64,000 nucleotides of DNA from Crocosphaera sp. UHCC 0190 (GTDB taxonomy: Bacteria; Cyanobacteriota; Cyanobacteriia; Cyanobacteriales; Microcystaceae). Under the pieces are notes generated by a model. The model saw only the letters and a program-made list of their open reading frames with translations. It did no database searches and had not been told where the DNA came from. Below, piece after piece: positions 16,415 through 23,933 of the stretch. Both the position numbers and the translations under genes were made by a program. The DNA lies in NCBI RefSeq assembly GCF_034932065.1, contig NZ_JAYGHP010000014.1:60163-124162 (forward strand). Direction: 5' to 3'. The first letter of the stretch is position 1. Each line of letters opens with the position of its first letter.

Positions 16415-16786
16415 TTAATTTTCTAACAGAATTTCCACCAAAAGCTTAACAGTTGCTTCGAGTTTTTCGATTCTATCTTCTAAGGAAACTGGAGGAGATA
16501 AGCCGTCAATGGCTTTTAAAAAATGTTTCCACCCCCACTTACATTTAATCCCATATGCTTGTTGATAAGCAGCATAAGCGCGGGGATAACTGCCATAACG
16601 TTTAATTAATTCTCCTTGAGTAAGTTTACTTTTAGGAAGGGCTGTTTTTGGGTTTTCTAAGTTGTGTAAAATTTCTTGTAAACGAGTTGACAAAGTGGCC
16701 GTAATTGCAAAGACTTTGGCTGAATTTTCGATATCTTCTTGCTGGGAATTCTCTAAATCTTCAATCAATTTTTTAAATTTTGACAT
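16415..16786 (-). CDS. Hypothetical protein with C-terminal coiled coil
   Basis: A 123-residue soluble, charged protein. Residues 1-55 are helical; a central basic segment (GELIKRYGSYPRAYAAYQQAYG) precedes a Trp-rich patch (CKWGWKHFLKAI) and a final heptad-like helix (LEDRIEKLEATVKLLVEILLEN). It ends six bases from the small membrane peptide gene in convergent orientation. The gene 22 bases upstream on the same strand also encodes a coiled-coil protein, so they probably form a two-gene operon and may interact through these coils. Not recognised. Confidence 0.7.
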   Translation of the reverse strand: MSKFKKLIEDLENSQQEDIENSAKVFAITATLSTRLQEILHNLENPKTALPKSKLTQGELIKRYGSYPRAYAAYQQAYGIKCKWGWKHFLKAIDGLSPPVSLEDRIEKLEATVKLLVEILLEN

Positions 16787-16807
16787 ATTTATTGCCTAAG
16801 CTTTGAA

Positions 16808-17374
16808 TTATTTATCAAGTAAATCTTTGCCAATAGCAACGGGATCAATGGCCATTTGTGGCTTTTCAGGATCATAGGCAACTGTATTATCAATCTTGCC
16901 AAAGTCTTGAGGATCATCACTAAAAAATAATGATTGCATTAATGTCCAAATAATCGTGAATTTCCCGTACAGTGATTTGGTTTCTTTGGCTTTTATCGTC
17001 GCAATTTCCACTTCAGTCTCAATCTTTTTGAGTTCAGCAATAACCCTTGCTCTTTCAGCATAAATTCTGGCTTTTTCTTGGGTCAAGTTCAGCATTTCTT
17101 GATTAAGATTAGCCAATTCTGATTTGAGAGAATCAAGATTCAGGGAAAGATCATTGACTTCTGTTTGTAACTGGGAATTTTCATCAGAAAGATAAACAAT
17201 TTCTCCCTTTAATTGTGTATTATCAAAACGATATCGCTCATTCCATCCTTGTAACGCACCCTGCGATCGCCTCAAAGATTTAATAATCTCAACAGATTCT
17301 TGTAAGTTAGGGTCATCAGGGTAGCTTCTAGCTAGTTTGTAGACATTTTTAATACGATCTTCATCAACAGCCAT
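16808..17374 (-). CDS. Coiled-coil hypothetical protein
   Basis: A 188-residue protein dominated by a long coiled coil from about residue 45 to 130 (repeats such as LKGEIVYLSDENSQLQTEVNDL with Leu at heptad spacing). A moderately hydrophobic patch follows (KFTIIWTLMQSLFF, about residues 136-150), which could be a membrane-surface or hairpin segment. The C-terminus is short and polar. It lies first in a two-gene minus-strand unit. No family recognised; a structural or scaffold role is only a guess. Confidence 0.7.
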   Translation of the reverse strand: MAVDEDRIKNVYKLARSYPDDPNLQESVEIIKSLRRSQGALQGWNERYRFDNTQLKGEIVYLSDENSQLQTEVNDLSLNLDSLKSELANLNQEMLNLTQEKARIYAERARVIAELKKIETEVEIATIKAKETKSLYGKFTIIWTLMQSLFFSDDPQDFGKIDNTVAYDPEKPQMAIDPVAIGKDLLDK

Positions 17375-17514
17375 TTTTACTTAATTTGTTTCTTGATATT
17401 CTCTATAATAGAAACGGTTTAAGCGAAATGGCTGTGAGTCAAATCACTAAAAAACGGTGTCACAAGTACATCATCATTTGTAGAGGAAATTCATGAATTT
17501 CCCTTACTTTGTAC

Positions 17515-18627
17515 CTATCTTAAAAACCCATCTAAATCAGGGACATCTACCCAACAAGAATTATTACTAGATTGATGGGTTAAATCCATTAATAATTGAG
17601 AATAAACCCCCTCATATAAAGAAGGGGCTAAACTTTGATTGTTATCTATACTTTCTACCCAACGATCAACGACTCGAATAAAGGGGGCTAACCGTCCATC
17701 TGTAAACACTTGAGGAAAGGCCAAACCTTTAGGAATTTCTACCTCAGACAAGGCTTTTCCTGCGGGGGCAGCTTGTAAACGAAACCCATGAACATAGTCC
17801 TTTAAATTATCACTTCCTAAGACTAAAGTACCGCGATCGCCATACACTTCTACCCAATGACCACGACCATTATAAGCCACCGAACTAATGGATAATTGTA
17901 CAGGGGTTCCGTCCATTAATTCCAACATAATCAAACAAGTATCATCAGCATCTACGGGTTTTAACCGATTATTTTCTAAGGGATCAGGGCGTTCTTTAAT
18001 CGCACAATATAACTGAGCGCATAACCGTTTTACAGGGCCAAATAACCAGTAAATATAATCAAAAGCATGGGAACCTACCGCTCCTAATGCACCGCCTCCC
18101 TTATCTTTTTGTGCATACCAATTCCAAGGGCGATCAGGGTTAGCCCGACTGGCGACTAACCAATCAATTTTAATTAAGCGTGGTTTTCCCACATATCCCT
18201 GTTGTAAATATTCCGCAAACAGTTGCCAAGCAGGAACATAACGAAATTCAAAATCTGCTGTCGTTACTAAGTTTTTTTCCATGGCTAATTGATATAATTC
18301 CTTGACTTCTTGAGCAGACATTGCCATGGGTTTTTCTAATAAAAGGTGTTTCCCTGCACCTAAAATTTGTTTTCCCATTTCATAATGTAAAAAGGGAGGC
18401 GTTGCTAAACTCACAGCATCAAGATTTGGTATAGCCAGGAGTTTTTCTAAACTGTTAAAACCATAGGGAATATTATGGGAATCAGCGATCGCTTTAGCTT
18501 TCCCTAAGTCTCGATGATACACTGCTACTAATTCGGTACGGGGATGATGTTGAAATCCTGGAATATGTATAGCTTGCCCAAAACCAGTTCCGACAACGGC
18601 GACACGAATAGTAGAATTAATACTCAT
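17515..18627 (-). CDS. Gfo/Idh/MocA family oxidoreductase
   Basis: A 370-residue NAD(P)-dependent dehydrogenase of usual family length. The Rossmann motif VVGTGFG is at residues 11-17, and the family-specific EKP (residues 98-100) in HLLLEKPMA positions the nicotinamide and substrate. The C-terminal half (about 130-350) is the alpha/beta substrate domain with GAVGSHAFDYIYWLFG. Members act on sugars, inositol or related polyols; the substrate here is not clear. It stands alone, upstream of the PEP-CTERM gene in divergent orientation. Confidence 0.9.
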   Translation of the reverse strand: MSINSTIRVAVVGTGFGQAIHIPGFQHHPRTELVAVYHRDLGKAKAIADSHNIPYGFNSLEKLLAIPNLDAVSLATPPFLHYEMGKQILGAGKHLLLEKPMAMSAQEVKELYQLAMEKNLVTTADFEFRYVPAWQLFAEYLQQGYVGKPRLIKIDWLVASRANPDRPWNWYAQKDKGGGALGAVGSHAFDYIYWLFGPVKRLCAQLYCAIKERPDPLENNRLKPVDADDTCLIMLELMDGTPVQLSISSVAYNGRGHWVEVYGDRGTLVLGSDNLKDYVHGFRLQAAPAGKALSEVEIPKGLAFPQVFTDGRLAPFIRVVDRWVESIDNNQSLAPSLYEGVYSQLLMDLTHQSSNNSCWVDVPDLDGFLR

Positions 18628-18993
18628 TATATTTTAATCATTGTAGTTACAAAAACCTAGTTAAATATACACAATAAAAGGGGGGAAAAACATTAAAAAC
18701 TTCTTAATATTACCAAGTTTTTTCTTAGTGGTTAAGATAAATCAATATATAACAAAAACTAATACAAATAATGAACCCATTATTGAGAAATAAAACTATA
18801 ATTGCTTCTAGATGTGTATTTTTATTTCTAGCCCAAAACTAGAATGAGAGTTATTTTTCTCAGACAGCAATCTGAGATTCTTGGGCAAATTTATGATAAG
18901 CAGGTTGATAGTTGCTACTTAATCGGCAAAAACGCCTTAAATTGCACTCTCTTTCAGGATCTCATGTTTTTCTTTTTACCTCTTTTAAATGAT
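18628..18993. other. Intergenic region between oxidoreductase and PEP-CTERM genes
   Basis: AT-rich, 366 bases, with promoters presumably facing both ways. An imperfect inverted repeat (CTTAATATTACCA ... TGGTTAAG, about 18702-18737) surrounds a T-rich loop. The in-frame extension of the downstream gene back to 18844 translates to a Cys-containing, non-signal-like segment, so I treat it as non-coding. Nothing else recognised. Confidence 0.4.
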
Positions 18994-20790
18994 ATGAAGA
19001 ATATTGTTGTTTCTCTGCCTCTTTGTCTGGCAACCATGGCTGCCATTCTAGGAGTCAGCAGTCAAGCTCAAGCAGGTTCTCTCACCACAGAGGCGACTAA
19101 CAGTGGTACATACCTCAGGACTGGCAGCACTACCTTTACCAAAGTCACTGGTACTAATGGCAGTGGTTATCTCACGGGAAGAGTCGTGGCTAACCAAGAA
19201 AATCGAAGTTACTTTGTCTTCACCATTGACCCTGATATGTCCAAGGCCAATCGTACTATTTTGAGTGCTGTTTTAACCTTAGCCAACCCGAACCCTCAAG
19301 GTGCGGATTTAAGTACAGGGAGAACTCTTAGTATTACTAATGTAACTACGGCAATTAACACCCTGACTACTGGGGGAACAAATACAGTAAACCAAGGGGT
19401 TTTTAATGATCTTGGTGTCACTGGTACAGGGAATCAGGTTTATGGAACGACAACTGTTGCAAGTACACCAGTCGTGAGCTCAGTTGCAGTCAACCTCAAC
19501 CAAAATAATATCCTCACGACTATCAAAAATAGAGCAGGAGCGCAATTGGCATTCGGGAGCGCAATTACACTTAACGGTACAGCAGTTAATCAGTCTATTT
19601 TTTCGGGGACTACTGCCTCAAACAGTAGGCAGTTAACCATCAACTTTGCTGATGCCTTTCTCGGAACTAATGGAAATCAACAGTTTGGGAATATTCTGAT
19701 TGGTCAATCAAATAATAAAACCGTAACCCTTACTAATACTGGAGAAGTGGGTAGTACCTTGACTGGTGCTATCGGGCCATCAAGCGACCCTACAATTCTA
19801 TCCTCTTTATCTCCTGGGCAAACTGTTAACTTTTCTTTGGCATCTGGTGCGTCTCAGGATCGTACTTTTATTTATACCCCAACGGTACGAGGGTCTAATC
19901 AAACTACCATTGGAGTTCTGAGTAATGACATCGATACCAACATATTGTTCACAGGCAGAGGAGTTGCCCCCGAAAATGAGATTCTCCAATCTAATACCAA
20001 TGTTGGTGATGTTAGAATTGGCACTAGCAAAACGGCTACAGTGCAAGTGCAAAATATTGGAGATGGTAACACTTCAGGACAAGCCGAGGTGATTAGTAAT
20101 CTCAACGGTACATCATCCTTAGGAGGTAGTAGTGTTAATTTCCAAGCAACCTCTGGTTCGGCGGGCAATTTTAGTCTTACCGATAATCAGACCAGAAATT
20201 TTGATATCGTTTATACTCCAACAACTCACGGAACAGAAAGTGAACTCCTAACTTTGGCATTTACTAATGGTAGTGACGATGGAACTAATCAATCACAAAC
20301 TAAAAACTTCAGCATAACAGGGACTGGAGTAGGACCAGCTTTCCAAAGTGGGTCGCCACCTAATTCAACCCTAGACTTTGGCCAGGTTGATATTAGCAAG
20401 ACGAAGATGTTAGATTTAGTTGTCAGTAATGTTACTCAAGACGAAAGTTCTGTGGAAAGCTTAACGGGTTTAACGATACTCAATGCTTTCTTTGAAGGTC
20501 CTGATGCTGATTTATTTTCACTGCTCAATTTTATGCCAGGTGTGGTTATTGCTAAAGGCAACAGCCTTCCATTACAAGTGCTGTTTAATGCCCAGAGTAA
20601 TGGCTCGAAAAACGCTATCTTACGCATCGTAACCGATCAAGGAGTGGCTTTTCAACAGGTGGGAGACAGTTTCACTTATAATCTGACAGCAACAGCAGTT
20701 CCTGAACCCAGTTCTCTATTAGGAATGGGTATTTTTGTGACAACAGGAATGTTGTTGAAACGCAAACGTCACCCCTTCAATAAAGGTTAG
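18994..20790 (+). CDS. PEP-CTERM surface protein with choice-of-anchor D-like repeats
   Basis: A 598-residue exported protein when started at ATG 18994. That start gives a clean signal peptide (KN, then a hydrophobic core, cleavage after SSQAQA near residue 27). Two ASPM/SPD2-Hydin-like beta repeats (choice-of-anchor D) are visible: FGNILIGQSNNKTVTLTN and VRIGTSKTATVQVQN, with a third partial one LDFGQVDISKTKMLDLVVSN. The C-terminus has the PEP-CTERM sorting tripartite signal: VPEPSS, a hydrophobic stretch, then KRKR. Such proteins are processed by exosortase and released or anchored at the cell surface with exopolysaccharide. The mature protein is rich in Thr, Ser, Asn and Gly, fitting an extracellular location. 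Confidence 0.85.
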   Translation: MKNIVVSLPLCLATMAAILGVSSQAQAGSLTTEATNSGTYLRTGSTTFTKVTGTNGSGYLTGRVVANQENRSYFVFTIDPDMSKANRTILSAVLTLANPNPQGADLSTGRTLSITNVTTAINTLTTGGTNTVNQGVFNDLGVTGTGNQVYGTTTVASTPVVSSVAVNLNQNNILTTIKNRAGAQLAFGSAITLNGTAVNQSIFSGTTASNSRQLTINFADAFLGTNGNQQFGNILIGQSNNKTVTLTNTGEVGSTLTGAIGPSSDPTILSSLSPGQTVNFSLASGASQDRTFIYTPTVRGSNQTTIGVLSNDIDTNILFTGRGVAPENEILQSNTNVGDVRIGTSKTATVQVQNIGDGNTSGQAEVISNLNGTSSLGGSSVNFQATSGSAGNFSLTDNQTRNFDIVYTPTTHGTESELLTLAFTNGSDDGTNQSQTKNFSITGTGVGPAFQSGSPPNSTLDFGQVDISKTKMLDLVVSNVTQDESSVESLTGLTILNAFFEGPDADLFSLLNFMPGVVIAKGNSLPLQVLFNAQSNGSKNAILRIVTDQGVAFQQVGDSFTYNLTATAVPEPSSLLGMGIFVTTGMLLKRKRHPFNKG

Positions 20791-20813
20791 AATTGCTATT
20801 AATCTGCCTCGCT

Positions 20814-20838
20814 AGGGGTCTAACGACTGTTGACCCCT
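20814..20838. repeat. Degenerate copy of the AGGGGTC palindromic repeat
   Basis: AGGGGTCTAACGACTGTTGACCCCT: outer arms AGGGGTC and GACCCCT match the perfect palindrome at 11958-11989, while the centre has diverged. It sits 24 bases after the PEP-CTERM stop and could form a hairpin terminator-like structure. Confidence 0.55.
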
Positions 20839-20867
20839 GAATTTAGGTAATTTATTTTTTCGATTCC

Positions 20868-21011
20868 TTAGACACAACCTTTTACGGATACAGTATAAGT
20901 TCTCCCTAAAGAAACGGGTTCTCCCACAAAGACATTAACTTGAAAAGGAATGGTGTCCTTTCTCGGACTTCCGGTTATTTCTAGTGTTTGTCCTAATGAC
21001 TTAAAGCCTTC
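20868..21011 (-). pseudogene. C-terminal fragment of a decayed secreted-protein gene
   Basis: On the minus strand an open stretch bounded by TGA (21012-21014) and TAA (20868-20870) reads FKSLGQTLEITGSPRKD, then IPFQVNVFVGEP and TYTVSVKGCV. It has the alternating hydrophobic pattern of beta strands ending in a Cys, as in exported beta-sandwich proteins, but there is no start codon and the 5' part is gone. It therefore looks like the remnant of a lost gene in the 306-base gap between the PEP-CTERM and FemAB-like genes. Confidence 0.35.
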
Positions 21012-21096
21012 TCATAATGATTCATTTTCATGGTCATTTCAGAATTAAATGATTTAGCTGTTTTAAAAATTCAGACTATTATACCATAAAATTAGT

Positions 21097-22296
21097 TTAT
21101 TCTAGATTTTCTTGAAGTTTAATTTCTCGTTTACTAAAGGGTAAATCTTGATTGATGGCATCAATTTCTTCTTGTTCCATTTCATTGACTTCCCCAATAT
21201 AATATTTTAAAATTTGACTCATTTTTTGGTTATAAAATCGGTGTAAACTATAGTTAGGGGTAGCAGGAAAACCCCGTCTTTTTTTATGTTGTCCCCCTGC
21301 TCCTGGATCAAACATTTTAATTCCTTCTTTGATACCCCATTCTATGGGTTGATAATAACAGGCTTCAAAATGAAGACAACTATAATCTTCAAAACATCCC
21401 CAATAACGTCCATATAAATTATCTCCTTTACGGATACAAAAAGATAATCCTACTGGTCGTTTTTCATCATCTTCTGAATAGGCAGCAACTAAAACAACTC
21501 GATGGGAAAAATTGGGATAAAGTTCCTCAAAAAACTTACGGGTTAAATATTTACTGCCCCAATAAAATTTATCACAGGTACTACTATAAAATCGATAAAT
21601 CAAGGGAAATAAATGATGAGGAATTTCGTTATCCGTCATTACTTTTACGGTTAAATTTGCTTGCTCTACTGCCTTTCTTTCCCGTTTAATATTACGTCTT
21701 TGATTTGCATTAAATACCTTTAAATACTCTTCAAAATTGTTGAATTCTTGATTTGACCAAACATAACTATGATGTAACCAACTACTAAAACCATAACGCT
21801 CAATCATTGGTTTCCAGTCAGGATCAACAAATAAAAAATTGCAACCGGATAGTTGATTTTTATCGCAAAAATGATCGATTGCTGCTACCATAATCTGAGT
21901 AATTTCTTCTTCATTTTCTCCTGGTGCCATTAAAAAACGATAACCTGTTGCTGGAGTAAAGGGTGTCATTCCTAACAATTTAGGATAATAGGAAATACCC
22001 AAACGATGGGATAAGTCAGCCCATTGATGATCAAAGACAAATTCCCCATAACTATGACTTTTAATATACAATGGAGCAGCAGCAATCAATTGGCGATCGC
22101 GCCATACTGTTAAATGACAAGGTTGCCATCCGGTGCGTGGAGTGGCACTACCAGAGGTTTCTATATTATTCAACCATTCCCACTCTAAAAAGGGCGTTTT
22201 TAAGGGAATAGCAAGTTCATCCCAAACAGCTTTGGGAATTTCCGCAATTTTTTGTATCCAAGCAATAGAGTATTGGGGTTTAATTTGTTCAACCAT
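21097..22296 (-). CDS. FemAB-like GNAT N-acyltransferase (COG3146, DUF482)
   Basis: A 399-residue soluble protein. It shows the pattern of the COG3146 family: N-terminal LETPFLEWEW-like segment, RRNIKRERKAV near residue 200, FYSSTCDKFYWGSKYLT at about 230-248 and the signature GRYWGCFEDYSCLHFEACYYQPIEWGI with FDPGAGGQHK near residues 300-345. These proteins have the double GNAT fold of FemAB transferases. Their substrate is not established; peptidoglycan or amino-acid transfer has been suggested from fold alone. It lies 27 bases downstream of the RibD-like gene and could share its transcript. Confidence 0.85.
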   Translation of the reverse strand: MVEQIKPQYSIAWIQKIAEIPKAVWDELAIPLKTPFLEWEWLNNIETSGSATPRTGWQPCHLTVWRDRQLIAAAPLYIKSHSYGEFVFDHQWADLSHRLGISYYPKLLGMTPFTPATGYRFLMAPGENEEEITQIMVAAIDHFCDKNQLSGCNFLFVDPDWKPMIERYGFSSWLHHSYVWSNQEFNNFEEYLKVFNANQRRNIKRERKAVEQANLTVKVMTDNEIPHHLFPLIYRFYSSTCDKFYWGSKYLTRKFFEELYPNFSHRVVLVAAYSEDDEKRPVGLSFCIRKGDNLYGRYWGCFEDYSCLHFEACYYQPIEWGIKEGIKMFDPGAGGQHKKRRGFPATPNYSLHRFYNQKMSQILKYYIGEVNEMEQEEIDAINQDLPFSKREIKLQENLE

Positions 22297-22323
22297 AGGG
22301 AAAACTTTTCGAGGCCACTTTCT

Positions 22324-23025
22324 TTATAGGATAATGAATTTTTGTGGAGATGTCAGCCGATAATGTAAAAAAATTTCTTGTTCTATTTTTTCCACACTCA
22401 ATAATTGTAACCGTTTTGCTTGCTCAGAAAGAAACCCCATTCCCTCGACAGGAGTTAGGGCATTTTTTCCTCCTAAAATTAAGGGACATATTGTTAACCA
22501 TAATTCATCAATTAAATTTTCTGCTAAACAAGCGGCTACAAGTTCCCCACCTCCCAAAATTGCCAGATGATTTAACCCCAATTTTTTTAAGGTTGTAAAA
22601 GCTTCAGATAAGTTAATTTTGGCTGTCTGATCACTCGAAAATATTAACAGTTTTTCAAAGTCTGATTGTTGATTTTTTGCCCCTTTTTGGGTTGTGATTA
22701 ACCAACGGGGAACAGGTTGAGAAAAAAAGCGTAAATTAGGCTCAATTCTACCAGAAGCTGAGATAACAATGTGAACAGGTTGACTCGGTTTATTTTGTTG
22801 TTTTCTACTTGCTAATAAATCAGGATTTTTAATGGTTAAAGTTGTACCATAAGCATTCAAAGTTCCTCCTCCAAATAATACCCCATCGACTAAAGCAATT
22901 TGTTTTTCTAAATGATTTTTATCAGTTTGAGAGCCAAACCTTGCAGCATTACGTTGAAAATCTGCAATTTTCCCATCCGCAGTCATGGCTAAAATAACCG
23001 TTGTTTTAGGTCGATTTAACATCAT
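22324..23025 (-). CDS. RibD C-terminal domain reductase (dihydrofolate-reductase fold)
   Basis: About 233 residues from ATG 23025; the open frame extends to a TTG at 23040 inside the HAD gene. Motifs: VILAMTADGKIA at the start of the fold, VDGVLFGGGTLNAYG and LAILGGGELVAACL, which bind NADPH. It matches the pyrimidine reductase half of RibD without the deaminase half, as in stand-alone riboflavin-pathway reductases of cyanobacteria. The 3' part ends near the FemAB-like gene. Translation start overlaps or directly abuts the HAD gene stop (23028), suggesting coupled translation. A role in riboflavin synthesis is inferred from the fold, not proven. Confidence 0.82.
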   Translation of the reverse strand: MMLNRPKTTVILAMTADGKIADFQRNAARFGSQTDKNHLEKQIALVDGVLFGGGTLNAYGTTLTIKNPDLLASRKQQNKPSQPVHIVISASGRIEPNLRFFSQPVPRWLITTQKGAKNQQSDFEKLLIFSSDQTAKINLSEAFTTLKKLGLNHLAILGGGELVAACLAENLIDELWLTICPLILGGKNALTPVEGMGFLSEQAKRLQLLSVEKIEQEIFLHYRLTSPQKFIIL

Positions 23026-23027
23026 TA

Positions 23028-23819
23028 TTAAGACCGCCAAGTTGAGAAATCTTGGTTAAACTGACTTAAAGAAAGTAAATACAGATTAGATTCTGGTTGA
23101 GTCAACTTGTGGCTTTTTTCCGTATTATATCCCCAATCTGCTAAAAATAAACTAACTTCTGTTAAATCGGCTTGACTTTGTACCCCTTGTAAGGTTTTTA
23201 ATAAATCTTCAACAAACCATAAATTGGCTGAATCTTCATTATGATCTTTGAGAATTTGCCGCAAAGTTTCAAATTTAGGTTGTTTAACTTCTTTACCGAA
23301 AATATGGTTTTCAGGGAAGTTTAACCCCTGTTTTTTTAATAGTTGTTTAACAAACCTTCCTTCTTTGGTAGTAACAATATATAATTGAGTCGAAGAACTT
23401 AAAATTTCCTCTAATCTTTCTAAGATACCTGAATAGAAATGATGTAAACTTAACCAGCCCTCTAAATCAGTTTGAATCCAATGATCTCTGACCCCATCTA
23501 ATTGAGCCATGACCTGTTTTTTATCTAGATTTTCTTGTCCAACAATAGTCGAACAAATTTGCGGCCAATTCTCCTCAAGCTCCGTCATATTATAAGCCAA
23601 AACTAATGCCCTTAATAAGATAGGCATTTCCCATCCCGTCTCAATCACAGGACGTAATTGATAAAAAGAATCCGCCCATAGATCGAGATTGATTTGAGAC
23701 TCATTCTTCCAGATTTGTTGATAGGTTCGCTGAGTCGTTTGGAAATATTCCCACAACCCATTACAGATCACCCCATCAAAATCAAGAGCCAAAATTTTCG
23801 GGAGAGAAGATATTGCCAT
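23028..23819 (-). CDS. HAD superfamily hydrolase
   Basis: A 263-residue protein with the HAD nucleophile motif LDFDGV (Asp13 nucleophile, Asp15 acid/base) near the N-terminus, a helical cap (about 20-140), motif II Thr in LYIVTTKEG and a motif IV-like FVEDLLKTL near the end. The cap resembles that of small-molecule phosphatases such as phosphoglycolate-type enzymes. It is the first gene of a minus-strand cluster with the RibD-like reductase and FemAB-like genes. In riboflavin synthesis a HAD phosphatase removes the phosphate after the reductase step, so the pairing is suggestive, though not proof. Confidence 0.85.
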   Translation of the reverse strand: MAISSLPKILALDFDGVICNGLWEYFQTTQRTYQQIWKNESQINLDLWADSFYQLRPVIETGWEMPILLRALVLAYNMTELEENWPQICSTIVGQENLDKKQVMAQLDGVRDHWIQTDLEGWLSLHHFYSGILERLEEILSSSTQLYIVTTKEGRFVKQLLKKQGLNFPENHIFGKEVKQPKFETLRQILKDHNEDSANLWFVEDLLKTLQGVQSQADLTEVSLFLADWGYNTEKSHKLTQPESNLYLLSLSQFNQDFSTWRS

Positions 23820-23933
23820 CAGTTAACGTCAACTTTTTTTAAAAAACTTAATCATCATCATGACATAAGATACAAAAAGTGGGAACAATAAAGAGGAGTC
23901 AGCAAGACTTCTTGAACATTTGGGAGGTAATAG

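Noticed and set aside
18844..18993. N-terminal extension of the PEP-CTERM protein
   Set aside because: The extra 50 residues are not signal-like and would bury the clean signal peptide starting at 18994.
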